From the NCBI RefSeq assembly GCF_000620085.1, contig NZ_JHVJ01000019.1, forward strand, positions 88,584 through 152,583: a DNA stretch of 64,000 bases. Direction: 5' to 3'. Source of the stretch: Marinobacterium jannaschii DSM 6295. GTDB taxonomy: Bacteria; Pseudomonadota; Gammaproteobacteria; Pseudomonadales; Balneatricaceae. The position numbers and the translations under genes are program-made. Below the pieces are notes generated by a model. The model saw only the letters and a list, made by a program, of their open reading frames with translations, searched no databases and was not told the origin of the DNA. Shown piece after piece: positions 44,081 through 55,078 of this stretch (positions are counted from its first letter, which is position 1; each line of letters begins with the position of its first letter).

Positions 44081-44869
44081 CTATTGCGCCACATCGATCA
44101 GCGCTAACCGGGTTTCAATACTGCCCAGCTCGCCAAACTGCAGGGTAAACGGCTTGCCGGCCTCCACTTCGATCACCCCGGCATAGGAGCTGGTGATCGC
44201 CTGCTGCCCGGCCTTGATTCCTATCCCCTGATCGTTAAGGAAGTTCACCAGCCACAATAGCGGTGTCTGCGGCAGGCCGTTGGGATGGCGGCCTGCCAGC
44301 GTGCGGGCCGTATCGCTGTCGCCATCGACGGTCAGCGTCAGCTCGATCTCAGCCGCGGCAAAAGCTTTATCCAGCGCCACTTCAGGCCCGTTATAGAGCC
44401 CCTGATTAAACAGGCAGTCGGCCAGGTGTTCGGCAAAGCTTGCCTCCTCCTCCGGCAGGTAGCGGTTGCGGATCAGCTCCAGCGCCAGATTGGCACCGGA
44501 TAGCGCCGCCTCAACCTCGGCCTCACTGTAGGGCGCGTCACGCACCGGCAGGTCCTGCCCGAAGCAGAATGCGATCTCCGGCTCGACCTTGCAGCGGCCC
44601 TGATCCGGCAGGATCGGGCATTCCGCCCCGGAACAGACCGTACTGGCAAAGATCGGTGCCACGATCGGCCCCTCACTAATCGGCAATGCACACTTCCAGC
44701 CTGCAACCGGGTCTGTTGCTGCCATCAGGCCGGTCAGCGCCTGCTGGATCGCCAGCGCGTCATCACAGCTGTCGGGCCGCAAAGGCTCCGCCAGACGGGC
44801 AGTCAATTGATCGTTCAGGCGTCGTGCCCGCAGTGCTTCGGCGGCGGTCTGTATCTGTTGCTGGTGCAT
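44081..44869 (-). CDS. 2-keto-4-pentenoate hydratase-like (FAH family)
   Basis: A 262-residue protein of the MhpD/FAH family: DPVAGWKCALPIS near residue 55, the metal-binding Glu pair in CKVEPEIAFCFG, and ALELIRNRY. Family enzymes add water to 2-keto-4-pentenoate in aromatic meta-cleavage pathways or act as 4-oxalocrotonate decarboxylases. No other meta-cleavage gene is near, so the substrate is open. Confidence 0.82.
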   Translation of the reverse strand: MHQQQIQTAAEALRARRLNDQLTARLAEPLRPDSCDDALAIQQALTGLMAATDPVAGWKCALPISEGPIVAPIFASTVCSGAECPILPDQGRCKVEPEIAFCFGQDLPVRDAPYSEAEVEAALSGANLALELIRNRYLPEEEASFAEHLADCLFNQGLYNGPEVALDKAFAAAEIELTLTVDGDSDTARTLAGRHPNGLPQTPLLWLVNFLNDQGIGIKAGQQAITSSYAGVIEVEAGKPFTLQFGELGSIETRLALIDVAQ

Positions 44870-45030
44870 GGCGTTGTCCTGTCTCTATAACTGTGCTGCT
44901 TTATACCACAGTTACAGCAGCAGGTTGCGCCAGCGCAGCAAACCTTGTCCAGTGCTGCAGTTGGCAACTACATTGAAAGCAGTAGTCAGGCCTGCAGGCA
45001 CTGAACCCTTCCACTGACAGGAGCCAGCTA

Positions 45031-46413
45031 ATGAGTGATTTCCGGGTAGAAAAAGACAGCATGGGGGCACTGGAAGTACCACGGAAAGCACTATACGGTG
45101 CCCAGACCCAGCGGGCCGTCAACAACTTCCCGGTGAGTGGCCAGACCCTGCCGGAACCCTTTATCCATGCGCTGGCTCTGATAAAGCAGACGGCGGCGGA
45201 AACCAATCTCAAGCTGGGCCTGCTGGATACAGCGATCGCCCGGGCGATTATCGACGTCGCACGCGAGATAGCCGCCGAAGAGCATCTCGATCAGTTTCCG
45301 GTGGATGTATTCCAGACCGGCTCCGGCACCAGCTCCAATATGAACATCAACGAAGTGATCGCCACACTGGCCTCACACCGCTGCGGACAGACGGTCAATG
45401 CCAATGACCATGTGAATATGGGGCAAAGCTCCAACGATGTGATTCCCACGGCGATCCATGTCAGTGCCGCGATCGAACTGGAAAACAACCTGCTGCCCGC
45501 GCTGGATCACCTGCTGAACCGGATACGCAGTAAATCCATCGCCATCGGCCAGCATATCAAAACCGGCCGCACCCACCTGATGGATGCGATGCCGGTGCGG
45601 ATGGAACAGACGCTGCAAAGCTGGGCCGGCCAGGTGGAGCTGGCCATCGCTCGCCTGCAGGATTGCCAGCCCCGTCTGCATCAGATCGCCCAGGGCGGCA
45701 CCGCCGTCGGCACCGGCGTCAACGCCCATCCCGACTTTGCCGAGGCCTTTGCCGCGCGACTCTCTGAACTGAGCGGGCTGGCCTTTGTCCCGGCGCCCTG
45801 CACCTTCACCGCCATGGCAACCCAGGATACGGCGGTAGAGCTCTCCGGCCAGCTGAAAACCCTGGCCACCGCGCTGATCAAGATCGCCAACGACCTGCGC
45901 TGGATGAACAGTGGTCCGCTGGCCGGGCTGGGTGAGATTGAGCTGGAAGCGCTGCAACCGGGGTCTTCGATTATGCCGGGCAAGGTCAATCCGGTGATTC
46001 CGGAAGCGACCATGATGGCGGCCGCCCAGGTGATCGGCAATGACACCGCAATTACCGTAGGCGGCCAGCATGGCAACTTTGAACTCAACGTGATGCTGCC
46101 GATGATCGCCAGCAACCTGCTACAAAGTGAAAAGCTGCTCAGCAATGTCTCGCTGCTGCTGGCCGATCGCGCCATCGCCACCTTCCGGGTCAACGAGAAA
46201 AACCTGAAACGGGCACTGGATCGCAACCCGATTCTGGTCACCGCGCTCAATCCGGTGATCGGCTACGAGAAAGCCGCGATGATCGCCAAGAAAGCCTACG
46301 CCGAGTCCCGCCCAGTGATCGATGTCGCTGAAGAGGAGACTGACCTGAGCCGGAAAGAGTTGGAAAAACTGCTGGACCCGGCAAAACTGACCGAGGGCGG
46401 GATTCAGGGATAA
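45031..46413 (+). CDS. fumC: Fumarate hydratase class II
   Basis: A 460-residue enzyme with the class II fumarase pattern: EKDSMGALEVP at the start, QTGSGTSSNMNINEVIA, the signature GSSIMPGKVNPV, and KTGRTHLMDAMPV. It makes malate from fumarate without an Fe-S cluster. The length is standard for FumC. It is monocistronic, with AGGAG before the ATG. Confidence 0.96.
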   Translation: MSDFRVEKDSMGALEVPRKALYGAQTQRAVNNFPVSGQTLPEPFIHALALIKQTAAETNLKLGLLDTAIARAIIDVAREIAAEEHLDQFPVDVFQTGSGTSSNMNINEVIATLASHRCGQTVNANDHVNMGQSSNDVIPTAIHVSAAIELENNLLPALDHLLNRIRSKSIAIGQHIKTGRTHLMDAMPVRMEQTLQSWAGQVELAIARLQDCQPRLHQIAQGGTAVGTGVNAHPDFAEAFAARLSELSGLAFVPAPCTFTAMATQDTAVELSGQLKTLATALIKIANDLRWMNSGPLAGLGEIELEALQPGSSIMPGKVNPVIPEATMMAAAQVIGNDTAITVGGQHGNFELNVMLPMIASNLLQSEKLLSNVSLLLADRAIATFRVNEKNLKRALDRNPILVTALNPVIGYEKAAMIAKKAYAESRPVIDVAEEETDLSRKELEKLLDPAKLTEGGIQG

Positions 46414-46472
46414 CATCGGCGCAGCCAGCGGCTACGCCGACGATCGGGACTCAGCAAGAGCAAGCCGCGCGG

Positions 46473-47066
46473 TCAATCATATTGCTGCCCCGGCGGCTTT
46501 ACCTGCAGGCGACTCAGCTGGCGATCGTGCATGCCGGACAGCAAAACCAGCGCGCAGAGCGCACCCAGCAGGGCCAGCCCCATATCGGACTGCGTATCCC
46601 ACTCATAGCCCTGAGTCCCCAGGAAGGCTTCGGCGTTTTGGCCGACCGCGAGTGCGACCCACCATTCAATCAACTCATAGAAAGCACTGAACGCGAGGCA
46701 TACCGAGACGATAAACAGCGTTCGCCAGCCCGCACCATTCACCACCGCTTTGCGGATCAGTATTTCCCGCGCCAGCAATGCGGGTACAAAGCCCTGAAAG
46801 AAGTGCCCCACCTTATCGTAGTTGTTCCGTTCGGCACCAAAGAGGCCGTCAAACAGCGGTACTTCGGCATAGGTATAGTGCCCGCCGACCATCAGCACGA
46901 TGGCGTGTGCCAGTATGCAAAGGTACAGCAGCGGGGTCAGGTGGAAGCTGCGATAGGTAAATGCCAGCAACAGGCCTCCGATCATCGCCGGAGAAGCCTC
47001 CAGTAACCAGGTAAACTGATCTTTCGGATTAATACCCGACCAGACCAGCACCGCTAGAAAAATCAC
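46473..47066 (-). CDS. YjdF-like (DUF2238) inner-membrane protein
   Basis: A 197-residue membrane protein with about five to six helices and the family block HYTYAEVPLF followed by NYDKVGHFFQGFVPALLARE, then FYELIEWW and the late GYEWDTQSDM. Function unknown. The start is uncertain: a GTG at 47066 lacks a nearby ribosome site, while AAGGGGAG lies about 27 bases further up with no standard start between them. Confidence 0.85.
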   Translation of the reverse strand: MIFLAVLVWSGINPKDQFTWLLEASPAMIGGLLLAFTYRSFHLTPLLYLCILAHAIVLMVGGHYTYAEVPLFDGLFGAERNNYDKVGHFFQGFVPALLAREILIRKAVVNGAGWRTLFIVSVCLAFSAFYELIEWWVALAVGQNAEAFLGTQGYEWDTQSDMGLALLGALCALVLLSGMHDRQLSRLQVKPPGQQYD

Positions 47067-47201
47067 AATCCAAAGCGTTCTGATAGCCCTGCTCCCCTTA
47101 ATTTAGTGCCGGTAAAAGTGTCGCGATAAGTCTCGCGATAAGTGCCGGCCCAGCCAAGTCGCCGACGCCCAAATAAAACTCCGATATTCTCCGGAGCATC
47201 C

Positions 47202-48143
47202 TCAGAGCGTCAGAAAACTCCTGCTGAACTGGCGGATATTCTGCTGAATATAGTCAAGAAATGCCTGCATCGCGGGCGTGGGGTGCTTCGCCAGCGGGTA
47301 CACCACACACCAGCTGCGGCGTAATGGAAAGCCGGTAATATCCACGAGTTGCAGTTTTCCTAACTCCAGCTCCGGCAGGATACTGAGGCGCGGTAATACG
47401 GCCACTCCCAGGCCGGCGATAACCGAGTGTTTCACCGCATCATTGGAGCCCAGCTCCATGCTGGGCTGGATACGCAATCGCTGTGCCTGGCAATGCTGTT
47501 CCAGTGCCAGCCTGCTGCCGGAACCCGGTTCACGCAACAGCAGGTGACTGTCCAGGAATGCCTGCGGCTCGATCTGCGTTTGCTGCAGCAGCGGATGCCC
47601 GACCGGCACCACGGGTACCAGTTCGTTATCCAGAAATGGCAGCGAGGTGAAAGGCTTATCCGTCGGCACCATCCCCATAATCACCAGATCATCGCTGTTA
47701 TTATGCAACCGCTCCAGTGCCGTCGCCCGGTTAACAACCGCCACACTGACGCTGATCTGCGGGTGCAGGTCGAGGAAAGCGCGCAGCAGATAGGGCACCA
47801 CATATTGCGCAGTATTCACTGCCACCAGCCTCAGCTCTCCGGCGACATTTCCCTGCAAGGCGGCGAGGTCGGTCTGCAGATTGCGCAACTCGGTAAAGAT
47901 ATTGCCAATACTCAGTGCCAGGCGCTCGCCCGCGGCGGTACAGAACAAGCGCCGTCCCACATATTCAAACAATGGCTGATCCAGTACCTGCTCCAGCTGG
48001 CGGATCTGGCTGCTCACCGCGGGCTGGGTCAGTCCCAGCAACTCGCCGGCCTTGCTGTAACTCTGCAACTCATAAACCGCCTTAAACACCTGAAGCTGGC
48101 GAAAAGTCAGGCGACTACTCAGTTTCTGGATCGACAGTGGCAT
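47202..48143 (-). CDS. pycR: LysR regulator of pyruvate carboxylase, PycR-like
   Basis: A 313-residue LysR regulator: HTH at about 12-70 (SYSKAGELLGLTQPAVSSQI), then an effector domain. It is divergent from pycA across 139 bases. In Pseudomonas the divergent LysR gene PycR controls pycA-pycB and other traits. The name rests on this arrangement. Confidence 0.82.
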   Translation of the reverse strand: MPLSIQKLSSRLTFRQLQVFKAVYELQSYSKAGELLGLTQPAVSSQIRQLEQVLDQPLFEYVGRRLFCTAAGERLALSIGNIFTELRNLQTDLAALQGNVAGELRLVAVNTAQYVVPYLLRAFLDLHPQISVSVAVVNRATALERLHNNSDDLVIMGMVPTDKPFTSLPFLDNELVPVVPVGHPLLQQTQIEPQAFLDSHLLLREPGSGSRLALEQHCQAQRLRIQPSMELGSNDAVKHSVIAGLGVAVLPRLSILPELELGKLQLVDITGFPLRRSWCVVYPLAKHPTPAMQAFLDYIQQNIRQFSRSFLTL

Positions 48144-48282
48144 CAGGTTTCCTCAATGCAGGCTTATCTATAAGCAATACCTTATAGCTAAACCAAAAAA
48201 TATCAATTTTGGCTTATCCATCGCTGCCGCTAGGATAATTTCAACTCTGACGGCAGATCGCCTGAGGGCTGAGGAGAATCTA

Positions 48283-49698
<1,416 letters not shown>

Positions 49699-49751
49699 TC
49701 AGTACCCAATAGATTCCAGTCAGCCATCAGGCTGGTTGCAGGAGAACAACA

Positions 49752-51557
49752 ATGAGCAATACCAGACAAGTTAAGATCACCGATGTGATTCTGCGCGATG
49801 CGCACCAGTCTCTGATCGCCACCCGTATGCGTACCGAGGATATGCTGCCAATCTGCGATAAGCTGGATCAGGTCGGCTACTGGTCGCTGGAAGTCTGGGG
49901 CGGCGCTACCTTCGATACCTGCGTGCGCTTCCTTAAAGAGGACCCCTGGGAACGTCTGCGCCAGCTACGGGCCGCCCTGCCAAACACCCGCCTGCAGATG
50001 CTGTTGCGGGGTCAGAACCTGCTGGGCTACCGCCATTACGCCGATGATGTCGTTGAAGCCTTCGTCGACAAAGCCGCCAAAAACGGCATTGATGTGTTCC
50101 GTGTCTTCGATGCCCTGAACGATGTCCGCAACCTGGAAACCGCCATGAAAGCGGTGAAAAAGGCCGGCAAACATGCCCAGGGGACGCTGTGTTACACCAC
50201 CAGCCCGGTGCACACCCCGGAAACCTTTGTAAAACTCGCCAAGGCACTGCGGGATATGGGTGCCGATTCTATCGCGATTAAGGATATGGCTGGCCTGCTG
50301 ACCCCTTACGCCACCTACGATCTGGTGACAGCGCTGAAAGCCGAGCTGGACCTGCCAATCGTATTGCACAGCCATGCCACCGCGGGCCTGGCCCAGCTGT
50401 GCCAGCTGAAGGCGATCGAGGCCGGAGCCGATCATATCGATACGGCGATCTCATCCTTTGCCGGCGGTACCAGCCATCCGGCCACCGAAGCTCAGGTCGC
50501 GGCCCTGAAGGGTACCGGGTACGACACCGGCCTGGATCTGGAGCTGCTGACCGAGATTGCAGATTACTTCCGCGAGATCCGTAAGAAGTACCACCAGTTT
50601 GAGAGCGAATTCACCCGCGAGGATATCTCCGTCCAGATCAACCAGGTGCCGGGCGGCATGATGTCAAACCTGGCTAACCAGTTGAAAGAGCAGAACGCAC
50701 TGGATAAGATCCGCGACGTCTTCGCTGAGATCCCCCGGGTGCGTAAAGATCTGGGCTACCCACCACTGGTGACACCGACTTCGCAGATCGTCGGCACCCA
50801 GGCGGTCTATAACATACTCTCCGGCGAGCGCTATAAGACCATCACCAATGAGGTGAAGCGTTATCTGCGCGGTGGCTACGGTGCCGCCCCGGCCCCGGTC
50901 GACGAGCAACTGCTGAAAAAGGCCATCGGTAACGAAAGTGTCGATGTCGGCCGCCCGGCAGACTTGCTGCAGCCCGAACTGAACGCCCTGCGCAGTGAGA
51001 TCGGCTCACTGGCCGAGTCCGAAGAGGATGTACTTACCTACGCCATGTTCCCTGATCTTGGCCGTGAGTTCCTGCAGCAGCGCGCGGACGGCAACCTGAA
51101 GCCGGAAGAGCTGCTGCCGGCAGATGTCGAGAATGGCGCTAACCTGGCCCAGGCAGGTGCATCCGAGTTTAAAATCGACGTGCACGGCGAGATCTACGAT
51201 ATCGCCATCACCGGTGTCGGCGACTATGGCGCAGGCAAACGCAAGATCTACCTCTCGCTGGACGGCGTACCGGAAGAGGTGGTCTTCGAGCCCACCAATG
51301 AGTTTGTCTCCCAGGGCAGCAGCGGCCGCAAGCACGCCAGCGAGCCGGGGCACGTAACGACCGCTATGCCGGGCAACATCTTCGAGATCCTGGTTAAGCA
51401 AGGCGATGTGGTGGAGGCCGGTCAGGCCCTGCTGGTGGCTGAGGCGATGAAGATGGAAACCGAGATACATGCCAATATCGCCGGTACCGTCAGCGCGATT
51501 CATGTGAAAAAAGGCGATCGCGTCACCCCGGGCGAAGTGCTTATGGAGATCAGCTAA
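49752..51557 (+). CDS. pycB: Pyruvate carboxylase subunit B (carboxyltransferase/biotinyl)
   Basis: A 601-residue protein. The TIM-barrel carboxyltransferase domain has ILRDAHQSLIATRMRTEDML, the metal-binding Asp, the catalytic Lys in IAIKDMAGLL (about residue 176) and the metal ligands in LHSHATAG. A conserved CT domain follows, then the C-terminal biotinyl domain with AEAMKMETE (biotin-Lys). It moves the carboxyl group to pyruvate, giving oxaloacetate. The sequence alone cannot rule out the reverse, decarboxylase-type activity, but no Na+-pump beta subunit gene is present. Confidence 0.93.
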   Translation: MSNTRQVKITDVILRDAHQSLIATRMRTEDMLPICDKLDQVGYWSLEVWGGATFDTCVRFLKEDPWERLRQLRAALPNTRLQMLLRGQNLLGYRHYADDVVEAFVDKAAKNGIDVFRVFDALNDVRNLETAMKAVKKAGKHAQGTLCYTTSPVHTPETFVKLAKALRDMGADSIAIKDMAGLLTPYATYDLVTALKAELDLPIVLHSHATAGLAQLCQLKAIEAGADHIDTAISSFAGGTSHPATEAQVAALKGTGYDTGLDLELLTEIADYFREIRKKYHQFESEFTREDISVQINQVPGGMMSNLANQLKEQNALDKIRDVFAEIPRVRKDLGYPPLVTPTSQIVGTQAVYNILSGERYKTITNEVKRYLRGGYGAAPAPVDEQLLKKAIGNESVDVGRPADLLQPELNALRSEIGSLAESEEDVLTYAMFPDLGREFLQQRADGNLKPEELLPADVENGANLAQAGASEFKIDVHGEIYDIAITGVGDYGAGKRKIYLSLDGVPEEVVFEPTNEFVSQGSSGRKHASEPGHVTTAMPGNIFEILVKQGDVVEAGQALLVAEAMKMETEIHANIAGTVSAIHVKKGDRVTPGEVLMEIS

Positions 51558-51674
51558 CACCCGTTCATCAGCCCTGGATAGCGGCGTCACCTGTACGCCG
51601 GTATCCATCCGGCAGATTGCAGGTTATGCTGGTTCCATCTACAGATTTCCAGACCTTAAACGAGAACGACCATC

Positions 51675-52340
51675 GTGGAAAAAATAGTCAAAGGCGTACT
51701 GAACTTCCGCCAGAACGTATACCCGGAGCATAAGGACCTGTTCGGCACCCTGGCCAGCGGACAGAACCCGGATATCCTCTTTATCACCTGCTCCGACTCC
51801 CGTATTGACCCAAACCTGCTGACCGGCACCGATCCCGGTGATCTGTTTATCTGCCGTAATGCCGGCAACATTATCCCGCCCCACAGCACCGAAACCGGCG
51901 GTATGACTGCCTCCATCGAGTATGCCGTCGCGGTACTGGGCGTACGCCACATCATCATCTGCGGCCATACCGATTGCGGCGCGGTCAAGGGTGCCCTGAA
52001 CCTGGAAGCCCTCAACGGCCTGCCTCACGTTAAAGAGTGGCTCGGCCACTGCCGATCGGCGATGGAGATTGTGCGGGAAAGACATGGCATCGATTCAGGA
52101 CAGTGCGTCGGTCATGAGCACCTGAACGAAGCGATAGAAGAGAACGTGCTGCAGCAGGTTCAGCATATCCGCACCCATCCGGCAGTCGCAGCCAAGCTGG
52201 CCACCGGCAAGGTGAGTATTCACGGCTGGATCTACAACATTAAAAACGGTGCTATCCGCTGCTGCGACCACAACGATAACCAGTTCCATGAATTTGATCA
52301 GCAGTACGCTGAGGTGATTGCTCAGGTCGAGGGCGAATAA
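51675..52340 (+). CDS. can: Beta-class carbonic anhydrase
   Basis: A 221-residue enzyme with the zinc ligands of the beta class: CSDSR (about 39-43) and CGHTDCGAVKGAL (about 96-108). It hydrates CO2 to bicarbonate. A GTG start at 51675 was chosen; the ribosome site is weak. It lies 117 bases after pycB, so supply of bicarbonate to pyruvate carboxylase is a natural inference. Confidence 0.92.
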   Translation: MEKIVKGVLNFRQNVYPEHKDLFGTLASGQNPDILFITCSDSRIDPNLLTGTDPGDLFICRNAGNIIPPHSTETGGMTASIEYAVAVLGVRHIIICGHTDCGAVKGALNLEALNGLPHVKEWLGHCRSAMEIVRERHGIDSGQCVGHEHLNEAIEENVLQQVQHIRTHPAVAAKLATGKVSIHGWIYNIKNGAIRCCDHNDNQFHEFDQQYAEVIAQVEGE

Positions 52341-52365
52341 AGCAGAAAAACGGCTTAGCCAAGAG

Positions 52366-52389
52366 CAGCCGGCCTTTTCAGGCTGGCTG
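52366..52389 (+). terminator. Probable terminator after can
   Basis: CAGCCGGCC-TTTTCA-GGCTGGCTG forms a stem of about 9 bp with one or two wobbles, followed by ATCTGTTTTG. The T-run is short, so it is a moderate call. Confidence 0.55.
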
Positions 52390-52420
52390 ATCTGTTTTGC
52401 GAGATGATCCTACCGCTGTA

Positions 52421-52702
52421 TTAGTTAACCTCTTCGATGTTGTAATGCCGCGATACCCGCGCCGTTATCGCTCCCCAGACGGAATTCTGCACACGCTGCT
52501 GATGGTCAGTAAATGCCTTACGGTCACAGAACTCTTCATAGACATTAAAGCGGTTTGGCTCGCAGGCATCCGCTGACACCTCGAAGACCAGGCATCCCGT
52601 TTCCTGCCGGGTCAGCGCAATATGTCGATCCAGAGCCTGGCGCACGGCCGCCAGATCGGCCTCGGGCACCACAATATATCCCCGCAGAATCACCTTAGGC
52701 AC
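52421..52702 (-). CDS. ABM-fold monooxygenase-like protein (putative quinol monooxygenase)
   Basis: A 93-residue ABM domain: VILRGYIVVPEADLAAVRQA, HIALTRQETGCLVFEVSAD, and RFNVYEEFCDRKAFTDHQQ. YgiN-type members oxidise quinols or act in redox cycling. It starts at a GTG, chosen because AGGAG is 6 bases upstream; no ATG fits the frame. Confidence 0.82.
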   Translation of the reverse strand: MPKVILRGYIVVPEADLAAVRQALDRHIALTRQETGCLVFEVSADACEPNRFNVYEEFCDRKAFTDHQQRVQNSVWGAITARVSRHYNIEEVN

Positions 52703-52743
52703 ATTAAACTCCTGTTTCAGGGTTTCGATGAGTCAGCGCGCAG

Positions 52744-52998
52744 TCAGATCCCGCAACCTCCGCCCGAACAGCCGCCGCCGGTCATACAAGGCGGTGCCTC
52801 CGGATTCTTCAGCGAGCCACTTCTGACCACGCCTCCGCCACTGATCAGGCGGGTCACCTCGCTATCCGGTGCAATATCACCCGGATCTATACCGGCGCGC
52901 TCGCACAGCTCGCCCCAGTTGCTGAGACTCTCCGATATAGCGTGCTTAACTTCATAGATTGCCTGATTCGCTTCACAGCGATAGTCATAAGTAGGCAT
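52744..52998 (-). CDS. FmdB-like zinc-ribbon protein
   Basis: An 84-residue protein: MPTYDYRCEANQAIYEVKHA at the start, WGELCERAGID in the middle, and PCMTGGGCSGGGCGI at the end. It matches the FmdB/zinc-ribbon small-protein family, although the second CxxC of the classic ribbon is replaced by the Gly/Cys-rich tail. Function unknown. It precedes the ABM gene in the same direction. Confidence 0.8.
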   Translation of the reverse strand: MPTYDYRCEANQAIYEVKHAISESLSNWGELCERAGIDPGDIAPDSEVTRLISGGGVVRSGSLKNPEAPPCMTGGGCSGGGCGI

Positions 52999-53176
52999 AC
53001 AGGATTCCCCGATTATTCATTCCAGCGGCTGTTTCAGCGCTCATTCCAGCTGCAACTAAGGCAACAATAGTACTACCAACTCCTGCCCCCATGCCGCGTC
53101 ATCTGAGAGAATGCGACAATGTCCCCGGCGAGTTGAAAATAAGGCCGCCTCTTCGACGGCTAGCAGTGATCACAAC

Positions 53177-53653
53177 TTAGTGACCGGCCTCCAGGGGCAG
53201 CCAGATTTCAATGTTCATATCCTCCGGCGAACACCCCTCTTCATAGGGATAACGCTCAAAAACCGCGCCTTCACGCTGCTTCTCCCCGGAGGCTGGCAAC
53301 CAGCGAGTGAAGATCTCATCGAACATCGCCGGAATCTCCTGAGCGCTGCCCCGTTTGCGGAATACGGCGTAACGTCCGGCAGACAGGGTAACCGTGCAAC
53401 TGCCCTCAGGCTTATCTTCTGGCATCGGTTCAATATTCAGGCCAACGGCATAGCTAAAGCGTCCATCCGGATGCACCGAGTAGGAAACGCCATAGCAGGC
53501 TTGCTCCTCCTGACCGGGCAGCTGCCACTGACGAGACCAGAAATCATTCCAAAGCGCTGGAATCTCATAACGTGTATCAAAGGTAAACTGCTTGGACAGC
53601 GCCACCAGACGCCGCTCCGGCGCCTCCAGAAATTCAGGTTCCGGCAATACCAT
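53177..53653 (-). CDS. GyrI-like/AraC-effector-binding protein
   Basis: About 158 residues of the GyrI-like small-molecule-binding fold: RRLVALSKQFTFDTRYEIPA, then YGVSYSVHPDGRFSYAVGL, TVTLSAGRYAVFRKRGSAQE, and the C-terminal MNIEIWLPLE. The ATG at 53653 was chosen because GGAGG is then 6 bases away; the ATG at 53659 directly touches it. Such proteins bind toxic hydrophobic ligands, alone or within regulators. Confidence 0.85.
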   Translation of the reverse strand: MVLPEPEFLEAPERRLVALSKQFTFDTRYEIPALWNDFWSRQWQLPGQEEQACYGVSYSVHPDGRFSYAVGLNIEPMPEDKPEGSCTVTLSAGRYAVFRKRGSAQEIPAMFDEIFTRWLPASGEKQREGAVFERYPYEEGCSPEDMNIEIWLPLEAGH

Positions 53654-53843
53654 AATCATCCTCCCATCAGACTTGTTAAAGTCGCCCCTTCGGCCTCTGG
53701 CCACCCTATCACTCTCCGCACCGTTAGCACATCGGCATATCGCCTCACCAGGCAGGCTTCTGCCGTCACATCGGCAATCGGTTATCTGGTTGCGACAGGC
53801 TCCACGTCTGGCATCAATCTGGCCCTAGGTCGCCCGTAAGCGC

Positions 53844-53863
53844 TATCTGATCATGATCAGATA
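53844..53863. promoter_or_regulatory. 20-bp perfect palindrome, operator-like
   Basis: TATCTGATCATGATCAGATA is exactly self-complementary. It lies 123 bases before the NmrA-type gene, in the divergent space between it and the GyrI-like gene. The protein that binds it is not in evidence. Confidence 0.6.
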
Positions 53864-53986
53864 CGCCTTGGGCATAAACATTTACAGGCACTCGCACCAG
53901 CGCTTTATATCTGGATGCCATCACGACACCGTGCCTGACCCCGCCCCGGCTCAGCTATTCAACACTATTATCCGGAACTGTATTCA

Positions 53987-54967
53987 ATGTCCAAACCTGT
54001 TGTCCTGATTACCTCTGCAACCGGCCGTATCGGCAAAGAACTGGTTGCCCGTCTGGCCCGATCCGGCGAATTTACCGTCCGTGCCTGTTATCACTCGGAA
54101 GCCAAAGCCGCTGAGCTGAAAGCCCTCGGTGCGGATGAGACCGTTTTCTTTGACCTTAACGATGCCAGCAGCTGGCCCGCCGCATTGGAATCGGTCAGTG
54201 CCATCTACTCCGCCTCGCTGGACCCGATGCTGCAGGGCCACCTGAACTTCTGTGAGGAGTTAGCCAGGCGCAGTGACAGCATCAAGCACGTAGTCCGTGT
54301 CAGCTGCATGGGGGCCGACACCAACACCGCCTCCTATGATGCCGAAACACACGCCTCCCGTGCAGGCGCAGCCATCCCGCTGATGCTGCAGCACTACTGG
54401 TGGGGAGAAAAGGCCCTGATCGACGCTGGCCTGAATGTTACCGTGCTGCGTAACAACTTCTTTATGAACCACCTGCTGAAGACCGATTGCGAAACCATCG
54501 CCGCCGAGGGCTGGTTCAGCAATCCGCTGGGCGATGCGCGCAATTCCTTTGTCGCCACCCGCGATATCGCCGAAGCCGCCGCGGTTATCCTGCACGAAGG
54601 CCCAGAACGTCACGACAACAAGTTCTACGATATTACCGGCCCCGCGCCGCAATCGATGACAGAGATCGCCGCCGATCTGGGCAGAGCGATGGGCAAGGAG
54701 ATCGAATACCGTGCCCAGTCGATGACCGATTTCGAGAACGATTTCGGTGCTACCCGGGCCGAGTTTTTCGAGTATCTGGTAAACGGCTTCTACTGCCGCT
54801 GCAGCCCGGACTTCTACAACCTGACCGGCCATAAACCAACGTCCTACTTTGATTACCTCACCACCCAGGGCGTATCCGGCGAAACCGGGCTGGAAGAACT
54901 GTGGCAGGGTAATCTGTGGAAGAAAGGCCAGGATGCAATGAAGGAAGCCGCGCAGGTAAGTAAATAA
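53987..54967 (+). CDS. NmrA-like NAD(P)-binding oxidoreductase
   Basis: A 326-residue atypical SDR: nucleotide loop TSATGRIGKELVARL, VVRVSCMGAD, YWWGEKALIDAGLNVTVLRN, and NSFVATRDIAEAAAVIL. Active Tyr-x3-Lys is not in the classic place, as in NmrA/quinone-oxidoreductase-2 relatives. It may sense or reduce quinones. It is monocistronic; a 20-bp palindrome lies upstream. Confidence 0.83.
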   Translation: MSKPVVLITSATGRIGKELVARLARSGEFTVRACYHSEAKAAELKALGADETVFFDLNDASSWPAALESVSAIYSASLDPMLQGHLNFCEELARRSDSIKHVVRVSCMGADTNTASYDAETHASRAGAAIPLMLQHYWWGEKALIDAGLNVTVLRNNFFMNHLLKTDCETIAAEGWFSNPLGDARNSFVATRDIAEAAAVILHEGPERHDNKFYDITGPAPQSMTEIAADLGRAMGKEIEYRAQSMTDFENDFGATRAEFFEYLVNGFYCRCSPDFYNLTGHKPTSYFDYLTTQGVSGETGLEELWQGNLWKKGQDAMKEAAQVSK

Positions 54968-54986
54968 TCCTCAGCGGCCTAATCGA

Positions 54987-55026
54987 CCCAGCGCTCAAGC
55001 TCAGAACATTGAGCCTGAGCGCTGGG
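54987..55026. repeat. Inverted repeat (nested hairpin) between converging genes
   Basis: CCCAGCGCTCA and TGAGCGCTGGG form an 11-bp stem, with an inner GCTCA/TGAGC stem. Neither strand carries a T-run, so termination is uncertain. Confidence 0.65.
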
Positions 55027-55078
55027 GTGCTCTGTGTCGCACCTGAAAGGGCTTCCAGGTTTATTAAGAAGCAACTAT

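Noticed and set aside
49752..51557. Oxaloacetate decarboxylase alpha subunit of a Na+ pump
   Set aside because: No beta or gamma pump subunit gene nearby, and a biotin carboxylase gene and LysR gene are adjacent as in two-subunit pyruvate carboxylase.
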